Positions 33,511-44,460 are shown, counted from the stretch's first letter. The stretch: 64,000 nucleotides of DNA from Heloderma charlesbogerti (GCA_026122225.1 JANEZZ010001959.1:1125501-1189500), one strand, 5' to 3'. The notes: generated by a model not told the origin, from the sequence alone. Translations and numbers: made by a program.

Positions 33511-34783
33511 AATTGTTGTTGTTCAGTCGTTCAGTCATGTCCGACTCTTCGTGACCCCATGGACCATAGCACGCCAGGCCTTCCTGTCCTGCGCTCTCTC
33601 CCGGAGCATGCTCAAGTTCATATTCATTGCATCCATGATGCTATCTAGCCATCTCATCCTCTGCCGTCCCCTTCTCCTTTTGCCTTCAGTCTTTCCCAGC
33701 ATCAGGGTCTTTTCCAGGGAGTTTTCTCTTCGCATTAGGTGGCCAAAATATTGGAGCTTCAGCTTCATTATCTGTCCTTCCAATGAGCACTCAGGGTTGA
33801 TTTCCTTTAGGATGGACTGATTTGACCTCCTTGCAGTCCAGGGGACTCATAAGAGTCTTCTCCAGCACCACAGTTCGAAAGCATCAATTCTTCGGCGCTC
33901 AGCCTTCCTTATAGTCCAGCTCTCACAGCCATACATTACTACTGGGAAAACCATAGCTTTGATTAGATGGACCTTTGTCGGCAAGGTGATGTCTCTGCTT
34001 CTTACTATGCTGTCTAGGTTGGCCATAGCTTTCCTCCCAAGGAGCAAGCGTCTTTTAATTTCATGGCTACAGTCACTGTCTGCGGTGATCTTGGAGCCCA
34101 AGAAAGTAAAATCTGTCACTGCTTCCATTTCTTCCCCTTCTATATGCCAGGAAGTGATGGGGCCAGATGCCATGATCTTCATTTTTTTAATGTTGAGTTT
34201 CAAACCAGCTTTTGCACTCTCCTCTTTCACCCTCAACAAGAGGCTCTTTAGATCCTCTTCGCTTTCTGCCATTACGGTGGTATTGTCTGCATATCGGAGG
34301 TTGTTGATAATTCTTCCAGCAATCTTAATTCCGACCTCTGATTCATCCAACCCGGCATTTCTCATGATGTACTCTGCATATAAGTTAAATAAGCAGGGTG
34401 ACAATATGCAGCCTTGTCGTACTCCTTTCCCAATTTTGAACCAATCGGTTGTTCCATGTCTGGTTCTTACTGTTGCTTCTTGACCCTCGTACAGGTTTCT
34501 CAGGAGACAGGTAAGGTGGTCTGGTACTCCCATCACTTTAAGAATTTGCCACAGTTTGTTGTGATCCACACAATCAAAGGCTTTAGCGTAGTCAATGAAG
34601 CAGAAATAGACATTTTTCTGGAATTCTCTTGCTTTCTCCATGATGCAGCGAATGTTGGCGATTTGATCTCTAGTTCCTCTGCCTCTTCGAAACCCAGCTT
34701 GTACTTCCGGTAGTTCTCGGTTCGCATACTGCTGAAGCCTAGCTTGTAGGATTTTGAGCATCACCTTGCTGGCATGTGAAATG
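33511..34783 (-). mobile_element. BovB LINE copy 4, 5'-truncated, inverted to copy 3
   Basis: The 3' tail is at the left (TTGTTGTTGTTCAGTCGTTC) and the 5' break at 34783, inside the RT region just upstream of the SKVMLKILQAR block. It matches copy 3 (31245-32516) nearly base for base, sharing KVMGVPDHLTCLLR, RTRHGTTDWF and KVHLIKAMVF. It is about 1.27 kb long. No target duplication was found between the flanks. Confidence 0.95.
33535..34764 (-). pseudogene. BovB ORF2 fragment with one nonsense change
   Basis: The frame runs from 34764 down to 33847 (305 codons), stops, and continues in the same phase to 33535. The stop arises where copy 3 has LLRVPW: CGA (Arg) has become TGA, a CpG-decay change. 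The catalytic YADD reads YADN (N codon at 34282-34284), and KKTKIM reads KKMKIM. The endonuclease is missing altogether. Antisense frames over this region are shadows. Confidence 0.9.
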
Positions 34784-34789
34784 ACCTTT

Positions 34790-35010
34790 CTCCATTAGCC
34801 ACCAGCTAAACCTCCTCACCCAGTGGAGGCAGACAAAGAAGGGCCTCAGAAGATCTTAAGATCCTAGTAGCTACATCGTTATCTTTTATGATGGAAGGAG
34901 GTTGACACATAATTCTCTTCAGGTACCCTGGTCCCAAGCTGTGAAGGGCTTTCAAGATCAAAACCAGCACTTTGAACTGGGCCTGGAAACAGGTAGTTGG
35001 ATAAAATACA
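34790..35010 (-). mobile_element. L2-type fragment
   Basis: GGTACCCTGGTCCCAAGC, AAGGGCTTTCAAGATCAAAA and TGAACTGGGCCTGGAAACAG correspond to the minus-strand L2 at 63410-63475. Frames are broken. Confidence 0.65.
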
Positions 35011-36721
35011 CACAGCTACCCTGTCATATTTAATTTGGCCCAACAGCTATGACAGTTTTTTTGACCTGTAAATGTATAAGATTGCAATGCAGAAGGACCA
35101 TAATATTTTGCTTTTAGCAGCTGCCACTACAGAACTTTCCAGACTCAGTCTGTGCCTTGGGGAGAGGGTGGTGGTAAATCCCTAAAACGGAAAGTCTCTG
35201 TAAAATTCTGCCCCATGTAGAAAGAATGCATACACATCCTACTGATTTGTAGCCTGTAACTGCAAGGATTTATGATTCTGAGAATTTCCCCCTTTTTTAT
35301 CCTAATATTTCCATCCAAATATTTAAATCCTCTGTGATAAAATTTAAAAACCATGTCATTCCAAGCATTTTATAGCACCTATTTAATTAAAAAAAAGGCT
35401 GCACTTCTTCTTGCTATATTAAAACACCCCTTATTCATATATTCCAATTGCCACAATCTACATACTAGATAATGTGTAATTGCTATTTAATACTTTTATA
35501 ATCTAATACTGCTCGAAAGGAATAAAAATTACGAAGATCATTCTGCAATGTTCTCTTTTGATGAAGACAATATTAGCAAAGTAGTCTTTGGTGTTAATTC
35601 TTGACATGAATTCAGCTAAACTGATCACTTACAGTAAGCCTCATTTCAGTTAGAGAATGAGCTCTCTCCAACACAAAGCAGTACAAAGAAGTGAAAATTT
35701 AGAGAGAGAGATACATTTTGAAAACAGCTTGAGAATAGATTAGAGGAAATAAAACATGACTTTATAATTCAAATCTCCAAAGGACTGAAATGTTTAACCC
35801 CCAAAGAATTTGCAGTCCAAATCTATGCTGCTAGCATTCCTCCACACCCCCATCAGATAAGCATACACTGTTTTTCTGTTAAAGGATTACATCAATTTCA
35901 GTGTGTTTCCCTTATTTTTATTTCTACAGAAATGCTGCATCTAAAATATGTATTTCATGACTTATATTTGCATGCAGAATATGCCAGAAAAAATACATAT
36001 TCAGCAAAGCTTAACTTGGAAAATAAGAGGCTCACTGCTCTGTTCGGCCTCTGCCATCACAAGGGCTTAGCATCATTGGGCACTAGTAAGGCCTGGTTTA
36101 CAGTATGTCCTCCATGGATTAGGGTTTTCACCAAGGTCTTGGGTAACTCAAATTTCCCAGGCAGGCAGGCAGGCAAATAAGACAGAACCATGGAGAGCTC
36201 CAAGTGGTGCTGAGGCTAAAAGCCAGACAAGCTTGTCTGTATGCTGCTCCAACAAGCAGCAGACTGTGACTGAGCCTTAAGTAGAGGTTAGGTTTCCTGT
36301 AGGCTGGTTAGCACCACCTTCACACTGACTAAGGCCTTTCTTCTTAAAGGGACCTAGTCTGTTTTAGAAGCCTCAGACTGTTACAGTGGAGGTGGGTGGG
36401 TTGTGGCATGCTGGAGTCCTCAGAGTCTGAGTACAGCAATATGACAATTCAGGCCCCTGGGTTTTTCCTGGAGAACTGGATCCCAAGGAGGTGGAAGCCT
36501 CATGACACCTTTCCATAACCGAGTCAGCTCCCTGAACTGTTAACTCAGGAGACTCTTCTTCTGAGGACAAGTGGTCGGGATCCGCTGAGGATGAGGATTC
36601 AAGGTCCAGAACCATGACACCTAGGAAAACAAGTCTCAGAATCACAAGACTGTCACCCCTGTAGTGAGTCCTCCACATTGTTATATTTACAGGCTGTTAT
36701 TGCTTGAGTTGGAACTAACCC
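35011..36721. other. Gene-free stretch
   Basis: About 1.7 kb with no clear gene. On the minus strand 36373-36678 is an open frame with an acidic, Ser-rich part (SSSADPDHLSSEEESP); I do not recognise it. A (CAGG)n run lies near 36160-36174. Confidence 0.45.
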
Positions 36722-36730
36722 ATAGTGAGT

Positions 36731-37217
36731 TACGGGTGTACGGATAACTCCCCCCATTCCGGTCCTGGGTGTCCGTGGTGGGGGGGAGGCGATCCTTCCC
36801 TCCCCCTGGATTCCCCCCCGGCTGGCTCTGCTCCATAGCGGCCACCATTTGCATCCCTGCATTAGCCATGATAGGCTACGTATATATTTACGTAGCCTAT
36901 CAAAGCAAAAGGCAGGGACGCAAATGGTGTAGCAGCCGCCATTTGCGTCCCTGCCTTTTGCCATGATAGGCTGCGCATATATATATACGTAGCCTATCAC
37001 GGCTAATACAGGGATGCAAATGGCGGCTGCAGACCAGGGCAGCCATTTGCAGCTGCAGATGAGGGCAGCCAACAGCCGACAAAAGGTAGGGTCTGTCCCA
37101 GGGAAATTTCGTGGGGTGGCAGGAGGGATTGCTCCATTCCGCCACCGACTCCAGGGGGCCGGATTCTAAAGAATCCGGCCTCACTAGAGTCCGTGGCGGA
37201 ATTCTCTAACATCCCTA
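36731..37217. mobile_element. hAT-like element made of nested palindromes
   Basis: The left end TACGGGTGTACGGATAACTC and the complement of the right end TAGGGATGTTAGAGAATTCC are imperfect inverted repeats. TAGTGAGT flanks both sides exactly (36723-36730 and 37218-37225). Inside, 36841-36928 is a near-palindrome centred on TACGTATATATTTACGTA, and 36937-37025 is its inverted copy, centred on GCATATATATATACGT. A third stem lies at 37136-37202 (GGCCGGATTC and GAATCCGGCC core). No transposase is encoded. Confidence 0.78.
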
Positions 37218-37294
37218 TAGTGAGTATCACCACCTGCACCCCAGCTGCCCTGATATAGTGCAGTGGTAGGAGGAAATACTTACTATATGATTGG

Positions 37295-37420
37295 GGAATA
37301 TAATGAGAGATAATGAGTGACCTATGGTTACCCAGACAGCTTCATGACTGAGTGAAGATTTGAACCTGGATCTCCCCAGTCCTAGGCCTACACACTAGCC
37401 ACTATGTCACACTGACCCTA
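37295..37420 (-). mobile_element. Old tRNA-derived SINE (MIR-like)
   Basis: On the minus strand GGTGT/AGTGTGACATAGTGGCTAG then GGAGATCCAGGTTCAAATC give A- and B-box-like blocks, followed by a GGGTAACCATAGGTCAC core. Diverged; family uncertain. Confidence 0.5.
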
Positions 37421-38029
37421 CTACTGTAGTGTGCATTTTTACTACAAACTTGTTTTGGTTTAAAAATATATTTATTCAGCGCATTTTTACCCTGCTTTTG
37501 GCCATCCCCCAAGGAATCCTGGGAATTATAATTTGGTGAAAGTGCTGAAAATTCTGTTAGCTGCTTTCCACACACACCACTCTAAACTTCCCTCTGGATA
37601 TCAAGTGACTCTTCTAACAGTTTAAACCTGCTATGTAGCCTTCTAAGTAATGCAGTAATGGGTCTGGGTGATTGAATTACACCATCATTTCAACCTGGAG
37701 TCACAAAAAGCTCTGTTGTCCTAGCACAATGGGGAGGGGAAGAGACAGCTATTCTCGGACCTGCCCCCTCTGTCATGTCCCTGTTACCAGCCCCACTGAC
37801 TCCACACATTGGAGGAGAAGATCTCACATGGTGGCCTGCTGTACTCATGTAGGGGGCTCAGATTAGTGCTGTGGGCTCACCTACTGCAGAGCTTCTCCAC
37901 CAGTGCACTGAGGGCAGCAGGACCAAGGCAAGAGAGATATCATGGAGGGGGTGGGGCCAGCTAGTGCATCCCCACTCTCCCCTCAGGCAATTTTAATCAC
38001 ATGAAGCTTTGGGTGTCTCTACAGGAGCA

Positions 38030-38225
38030 ATTTATTGCACGCTCATGATTAGTCACTCACAGAAGTTTGTGGGCCTTTTACATGACATCATCAACCTCCA
38101 GGATGTCTCCCACACATTTCCCCCTTTATTCCACTTTCAAAAAGATCAGAGATAAGCTGCTAATAAAAGTTAATGGTGCAATATTAGCAGTATGTAATGC
38201 CAGTGTAGTACTATGCGCTTGCCAA
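38030..38225 (+). mobile_element. Family P fragment, copy 3
   Basis: AGTCACTCACAGAAGTTTGT, GGGCCTTTTACATGAC and CCTCCAGGATGTCTCC follow the same order as 23150-23220. The palindromic end is absent. Confidence 0.5.
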
Positions 38226-38384
38226 AGAAGGACTTTTCTCAGTTCAGACCATGTCTGAGCACATTCCTCAATCGTAGGCCAATCGGAGGGAAGAGAGTAA
38301 AATGCCTCCCTGCAATGAAGGGAGACAGATCTGATCCCCCACCCCACCAAGCTCAGAATCAGTGTTGATTCAGAATGCTCTGTT

Positions 38385-38490
38385 GATTTAGAGCACCCCA
38401 TTAAGTTCAGTGGGGCTTACTCCCAAGTAAGTGTGCCTAGGGTTGCAGACTTGCAGCACAATCTTATGTCTACTCAGAAGTAAGTCATAG
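38385..38490. repeat. Short interspersed repeat (DNA-element-like)
   Basis: GTTCAGTGGGGCTTACTCCC, AAGTAAGTGTGCCTAGG and TACTCAGAAGTAAGTC are blocks that recur, diverged, near 12830, 11445 and 58380. Probably part of a non-autonomous DNA element family. Confidence 0.5.
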
Positions 38491-39657
38491 ATTTACTGGG
38501 GGCTGCAAGGAAACAGTACAGCACAAGTTAAGTGATGAAAACAAGACTCCCCCCACCCCCCGGCCGCCTTTGCACGTATGCCAGGGAGGTAGGGAGGTGC
38601 TCCTCCCATTCAAACAGTATGTCCTCTGTGTAAAGCAGCCCATCCTAATCCTGCAAAGAAACCGAAAGCAGAAAGCCCCAGTAAGGATGTGGGGGTTTTG
38701 CTTAATGTAGAATGACTGCACAGGGCTAAAGCCTACTAGAGAGAGACTTTTCTTCTTTTCAGTGGTAAGGAGATTTCTGCACTCAATCAGTGTACGCAAC
38801 TTCCATTTTAAAATGTTGCATTTGACTTTTTGCCCTTGAAGTTTGCTTTTCAAAGCTGCCATTTCATTGCAGTTGTGCACTACCAAATAGCACAGGGACA
38901 CAAAGGCACCACTCAAAACACAGGGTTGTAAACACTGCAGGCATACAGTTCAGAGTGACTTGCATTAGCCAGTATTGACTATATAAAGTTATGTGCACCT
39001 TGATTTCCATTGTGTCTTTGCTTCCAAAGTGTTCCCCTATAAGACAAATACTTGTTTTATATTAAAAAAATTTCCCTGAAAAAAAGCTTCTTCGATGTAC
39101 ATTATATAGAAGTCTTGGGGGTATTTTCCCTCCCTCCCTTTCTTTAACGCATCCTCTTTGATGAGCATATTTTATAGCTCTCCAGGTTTTTAATCTCTCC
39201 CTCTAGAGACATGAACAGATCTGCCTGCTTTCTTTAAAGTAATAAGTCTACCCAATTACCTACCCCATAGAAAGGCTTTTAGTGCTCCTTAGCATTATCC
39301 TTCAAAGGGCACAGAATGTGAGCAAGTCAACCACAAATTCTCTTCACTAAGGCATATAAAGAGCTGGGTGCTGGGATGTGAATGAAATAGCCCCCCCCCC
39401 CAACCAAGGCAGGGATAGATTTGTGCAAGATGCCCTTACATTTGCCTTCTTCTGGCTAAATCCAGCTGTTTCTTTGTACGATGTACAATGTGCATTTATG
39501 TACAATGTACATAAGTTATGTAAATCGTACATAAATGCAGATACAGAGCTCCCTTCAGCCATTTTAACTACATGCCCTCATACTTATTTTACTACACATC
39601 TGCACCAGATGTGTGGGGAGCTCCTCCTTACCACTTGGCAGGATGATATAGATCATC
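38491..39657. other. Gene-free stretch
   Basis: Holds a poly-C run (39392-39402) and the inverted repeat at 39491-39539. The 143-codon minus-strand frame at 38485-38916 has no recognisable motif. Confidence 0.5.
39491..39539. repeat. Near-perfect 24-bp inverted repeat
   Basis: Arms TGCATTTATGTACAATGTAC+ATAA and TTAT+GTAAATCGTACATAAATGCA pair with two mismatches around a single G. Confidence 0.85.
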
Positions 39658-39783
39658 CTTCCCCCATTCTGGTGCCCTCCAGTTGTTTTGGACTACAACT
39701 CCCAGCATTCCTGACCATTGGCCATGCTGGCTGGGGCTGATGGGAGTTGAAATCTAAAGCATCTGGAGGGCACCAGGTTGGAG
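39658..39783. mobile_element. Palindromic hAT MITE, well preserved
   Basis: TTCTGGTGCCCTCCAG, GGACTACAACTCCCAGC, GGCCATGCTGGCTGGGGC and GCATCTGGAGGGCACCAG show the same palindromic plan as 15868. A clear target duplication was not found. Confidence 0.7.
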
Positions 39784-39999
39784 TTCGGCAGGGGAGGTCA
39801 AGGGGGATGCCTCTAACACTTTTTAAATTTATTTGTCTTGTTATACACACTTCCATACCAGTGGGACTCTGTTTTTAACCTGCAGTGAGTAGAGGACCAG
39901 GCACAGGCTACTCTAGAACAACCAGGAAGCCAGACACAAAAAGGAAAAAGAGGCTATGGAAGGACAAGACTCTCCAGTGGTGGTGACCTGAAAGGTGTG

Positions 40000-41047
40000 T
40001 GCCATGTTTGTTTTCTTGTCTGAGAACAACATGGCCTACACCAGAGTGTAGGTGACCAGCCAGATGGGCGATTAATAAATATAATAATAATAATAATAAT
40101 AATAATATACCTGCAACAAGTGCAAGTTGATCACGCTGCTGGAAGAAAAAGTAAGATGACTGGAGCAGCGAGTGTCGAACCTCCAGAGCATAAGAGAACC
40201 CAAAGAGTTCTTGGACAGAATGGTGGAACTACAGCAGCAAAGCAAAGAACAGAAGCTAGAAGAGTAACAGCAAGCTGAGGCAGAAGAGGAAACTGCTGAG
40301 GTGAAGAAAAATGAAGTAGAGGATACTCCTTGGAAAAAGGTGACAGTGAGGAGCAGAAGAATCAGAAGACACTCGGCACCAGTGGAGGCAGTGGAACTAG
40401 GGAGCCATTTCCAGGTACTTGAGGATGAGACTGGAGGACAGCCTGCAGAGGAAGAATTACAGGGGAACCTGAAGTGAGCAAGATGCTGAAGGTCAGCCAA
40501 GGAGAGGCGATGAAACCAAGGCCTACAGCTACAAGAAGAGAAAAGTAGTAGTAGTGGGAGACTCCTTGCTGCGTGGAATCGAAGCCCAAATATTTCGCGA
40601 AGACCTGTGGACTCACCAGATATGCTGTCTCCCAGGAGGATGGATTAGAGACATGACTGAAGGATTGCCTGAACTCATGAAGCCCACTGACAGGTATCCC
40701 TTTCTTCTCATCCATGTGGGAACAAATGATACCACCAAGGAGAGCTACAAAGACATCACATCAGACTTTGAAGCTTTGGGAAGGAAACTCAAGAACTTTG
40801 GGGCCCAGATAGTTTTCTCATCCATCCTTCCAGTAGTTAGAAGAGGGGTAGAAAGGGAAAGAAAAATACTTTGGGTGAATGACTGGCTACAAAGGTGATG
40901 CTGACGAGAGAGATTTGGATTCTGGGACCACAGGCTATACTTCCTGGAAGATGGACTGTTGGCAAGGGATGGGTTGCACCTCACAAAGGCTGGGAAGAAT
41001 GTGTTTGGCCGCAGCATGAAGAACTTTATCAGGAGGGCTTTAAACTG
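40000..41047 (+). pseudogene. CR1 ORF1 remnant with SGNH-esterase domain
   Basis: CR1 ORF1 proteins bind RNA and many carry an esterase-like domain. Here an N-terminal CNKCKL-type piece near 40112 follows the L2-tail insertion. The esterase blocks are VVVGDSLLRG (near 40543, the catalytic Ser block), PGGWIRD, HVGTNDT (near 40714, the Gly/Asn block) and DGLHLTKAGKN (near 40968, the Asp-His block). Two in-frame TGA codons near 40896-40904 separate the last block (WLQR stop C stop RERFGFWDHRL). Most catalytic residues remain recognisable. Confidence 0.85.
40036..40111 (+). mobile_element. Tiny L2-tail insertion inside CR1 ORF1
   Basis: AGAGTGTAGGTGACCAGCCA, GATGGGCGATTAATAAA and an (AAT)n tract interrupt the CR1 reading between CCTACACC and ACCTGCAACAAG. 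The hairpin-plus-tail plan is that of L2 3' ends. TACACC/TATACC at the two edges could be the target duplication. Confidence 0.65.
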
Positions 41048-41212
41048 AATCTTATGGGGAAGGGAGATGTAAAGTTGGGGGTAACAATGGATGAAGGCTC
41101 ATGCACCGTAACAGAGAGAACAGCTCTAATAGCGCCCAATAATAGTGTTCACAAACATGTAGGAAGAAAACCAGACCATGAAGCACATGGTCTCTGATGT
41201 CTATATACTAAT

Positions 41213-43580
41213 GCCCAGAGTATGGGAAACAAACAGAATGAACTTGAACTCTTAATACAGGAGGGAAATTATGACTTGATAGGTATAACTGAGACTTGGT
41301 GGGATTACTCTCATGACTGGAATACAGCAATTGAAGGATATAACTTGTTCATAAAGAACAGGAGGAACAGTGGGGAGGTGGGGTTGCACTATATGTTAAA
41401 AATACTTATCTCTCCACAGAAATACAGGAGGATGAGCTTGGTAGTGCCATTGAGAGCATCTGGATCAAACTAAATGCAGCAAAGAATAGAAGGAACCTGG
41501 TGGTCGGAGTCTACTACCGGCCACCCAATCAAGGAGAAGCCAAGGTGAAACTTTTGAAAAGCAAATAGCCAATGTTTCAAGGAAGCATGATGTAGTAGTA
41601 ATGGGGGACTTCAATTTGCCTGATATTTGTTGGGAGACAAATTCTGCAAAACATGGCCCCTCCAGGAAATTCCTGACTTGTGTGGTGGATAACTTCCTCC
41701 TACAGAAAGTAGAGGAAGGAACTAGAGTATTGGCTATCCTTGACTTGATCCTAACCAACAGGGATGACTTAGTGGGTGAAGTACAGTTACAGGAACTCTG
41801 GGGGAAAGCAACCATGTTATATTTGAGTTCATGGTTCTAAAGGAAGCAAAAGCCGAGTATAGCCAGACCCATACCTTGGATTTTAGGAAAGCTGATTTTA
41901 ATAAACTCAGAACAATGATCAGTAAGGTCCCATGGCAAGCAACTCTAACAAAAAAAGGAGTCCAAGATGGGTGGGAGTTTTTTTTAAAAAAAGGGAATTC
42001 TCAAGGCACAATTACAAACAATTCCAACAAGAAGAAAAGGTGGAAGACAACAGAAGAAGCCAGTGTGGCTTCACAAAAAGCTAAGAGATGACCTGAAAAC
42101 AAAAAAGGATTGCAGCTTGAGATCGATAGGTCAAGGAACACCTAATTACTTTGAATGAGTTCAAATCTCCAGGGCCAGATGAACTGCATCCTAGAGTAAT
42201 AAAGGAACTGGCAGTAGAGCTCTCAGAACCACTGTCTATTCTCTTTGAGCAATCATGGAGGACGGGTGAAGTGCCAGATGACTGGAGGAGGGCTAATGCT
42301 GTCCCTATCTTCAAAAAGGGCAAAAAGAAGGAACCTGGGAACTACAGACCAATCAGTCTGACATCAATCCCTGGGAAAATTCTGGAGCAGATTATCAAGC
42401 AATCCATCTGTAAGCACCTTGAAAACAATGCAGTGATGACTCGAAGCCAAGATGGATTTGTCAAGAACAAATCCTGCCAGACTAATCTGATCTCATTTTT
42501 GGATCAGGTCACCTCCCTTGTGGACTGTGGGAATGCTGTGGACATAATATACCTCAACTTCAGCAAAGCTTTTGACAAAGTGCCCCATGATATCCTGATG
42601 AGCAAACTAGCTCAAAGTGGGCTAGATGAAACAACCGTCAGGTGGATCCACAGTTGGCTACAGAATCAGACTCAAAGAGTGCTTATCAGGGGGATCTTCT
42701 CAAACTGGGGAGAGGTAATGAGTGGGGTACCACAAGGCTCAGTCCTGGGCCTAGTGCTCTTCAACATTTTTATTAATGACTTGGAGGAGGAGGTGCAGGG
42801 AATGCTGATCAAATTTGCAGATGACACAAAATTGGGCAGGATAGCTAATACCTTGGAAGACAGAAACAAAATTCAAAGTGATCTTGATAGACTGGAGCGC
42901 TGGGCAGAAAACAACAGAATGACATTGAATAGGGATAAATGGCAAGTTCTGCACCTAGGAAAAAGAAACCAAATGCACAGTTACAAGATGGGGGATATGT
43001 GGCTAAACAACACTACAAGCGAGAAGGGTCTTGGAATTGTTGTCAATCACAAGCTGAATATGAGCCAACAATGTGATGTGGCTGCAAAAAAGGCCAATGC
43101 TATGTTGGGCTGCATTAATAGAAGCATAGCTTCCAAATCCAGGGAAGTACTAGTTCCCCTCTACTCAGCACTGGCTAGGCCTCATCTGGAGTACTGTGTC
43201 CAGTTCTGGGCACCACACTTTAAGAAGGATGCAGAGAAGCTGGAGAGGGTTCAGAGAAGAGCAACGAAGATGATCAGGGGACTGGAAACAAAGCCCTATG
43301 AAGAAAGACTGAAAGAACTGGGCATGTTTAGCCTTGGGAGAGAAGACTGAGGGGAGATATGATAGCGCTCTTCAAGTACTTGAAAGGTTGTCACAGAGAA
43401 TAAGGCCAGGATCTCTTCTCAGTCATCCCAGAGTGCAGGACACGGAATAATGGGCTCAAGTTACAGGAAACCAGATTCCAGCTGAGCATCAGGAGAAACT
43501 TCCTGAATGTTTGAGCAATGCGCCAATGGAACCAATGACCCAGGGAGGTGGTGGGCTCTCCCACACTGGAGGCATTCAAG
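41213..43580 (+). pseudogene. CR1 ORF2 remnant (endonuclease / reverse transcriptase)
   Basis: The product would nick DNA and reverse-transcribe CR1 RNA. The endonuclease shows NAQSMGNKQNELELL, GITETWWD (catalytic Glu kept) and VVMGDFNLPDICW (near 41595). ILDLILTNRDD follows. Frame shifts occur near 41390-41560 and around 41830. The RT frame 42151-43350 has NAVPIFKKGKK, FSKAFDKVPHD, GVPQGSVLGLVLFNIF and FADDTKLG (near 42820), then the [16 protein letters not shown] block. A one-base loss near 43338 cuts the C-terminal YLKGC block off. The N-terminal RT part is deleted at 42108. Confidence 0.9.
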
Positions 43581-43719
43581 ATGGGGCTGGACAGCCGTCT
43601 GTCATGGATGCTGTGACTTGGATTCCTGCATTGAGCAGGGGGTTGGACTAGATGGCCTTGTAGGCCCCTTCCAACCCTACTATTTTATGATTCTGTGATT
43701 CTATGATTCTATGCCTCAT

Positions 43720-44005
43720 ATTTCCTAATCCAAGCCTGACTGAGGTGTGTGAAGGACTAATGGGATACCCAAAGGCCAATGTTATACCCCATGTGTGACT
43801 TGGCTTGTGCTGTGGTGTGCCTCTGCTACAAGGTTAACTATTAATGAGGTAAATTATTATAAATATTGTCAGAAATTATTATGAGGGAAGCTTATGAGGT
43901 GAAATACAAGAATTCAGTTGTGTAGCTACTGTAAAAATACCATACCTGTTTAAGAGTATACTTCATGGCACCCCATTTGAAGGGGGACACCTGACTTGTA
44001 ATGCC
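43720..44005. other. Short gene-free stretch
   Basis: No gene or named repeat recognised between CR1 copy B and the L2 fragment. Confidence 0.5.
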
Positions 44006-44009
44006 CTGA

Positions 44010-44460
44010 GTGGTTCAGGACTGGAAGATCTTAAGAATCTGCCTATATGAAGCTGTCCAATCCCTGATATTACTCACTGAGGCCTTGTTCCATGTTCTGT
44101 CCTTCTATCAGAAGTATGGTGGGTCGGCATGAGGGACAGGGCCTTCTCGATGGTGACTCCAAGAAAAAAAGAACGCTCTGCCAAAGGAAGTCTCTCTGGC
44201 CCAGTCATTACTTGTTTTTTATTAGGCAACTAAGATCTGTCTTTTTTGCCAGGTATTTTTAGGCTCTGCCTTTTAAAATGGGTTCTAACGACTGTTATTT
44301 TATACTGTACTTGAATTGTCATCGCAATTTTATTTTTACTGTAATTTCACACACATACACACACACACACACACTACTTTATTGTTTTTAACAGTTATAT
44401 TTGTTTGTCACCTTATATATTTATAGGAAGGCAGGATAAATATATTTTAGATCAATAAAC
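44010..44460 (+). mobile_element. L2-type LINE 3' fragment
   Basis: CAGGGCCTTCTCGATGGTGA and ACGCTCTGCCAAAGGAAGTC correspond to the ERAFS...LWNALPKEV block of L2. A long AT-rich 3' region follows with a CA run inserted (44351-44374) and AGGAAGGCAGGATAAATAT at the end. Confidence 0.75.
44351..44374. repeat. (CA)n microsatellite
   Basis: CA run inside the L2 3' region. Confidence 0.9.

Larger units (their letters stand above)
37226..38380. other. Gene-free stretch with decayed repeats
   Basis: A MIR- or tRNA-SINE-like minus-strand stretch lies at about 37295-37420 (GATTTGAACCTGGATCTCC is a B-box-like complement). CAAGGAATCCTGGGAATTAT near 37510 is a common squamate repeat of probable DNA-element origin. 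38030-38225 resembles the left part of family P copy 2. Confidence 0.45.
39890..43716 (+). mobile_element. CR1 LINE copy B, near full length
   Basis: This copy has both ORFs of CR1 and ends in ATTCTATG repeats at 43688-43714. The left border is uncertain. Damage: a small L2-tail insertion at about 40036-40111, two TGA stops in ORF1, shifts in the endonuclease part, and a 330-base internal loss at 42108 compared with copy C. Parts of the RT remain open for 399 codons (42151-43350). It cannot move itself now. Confidence 0.92.

Noticed and set aside
36373..36678. Acidic minus-strand frame as a host exon or LTR-element gag
   Set aside because: Only a short Ser/Glu-rich stretch; no LTRs, zinc knuckle or protease motifs nearby.
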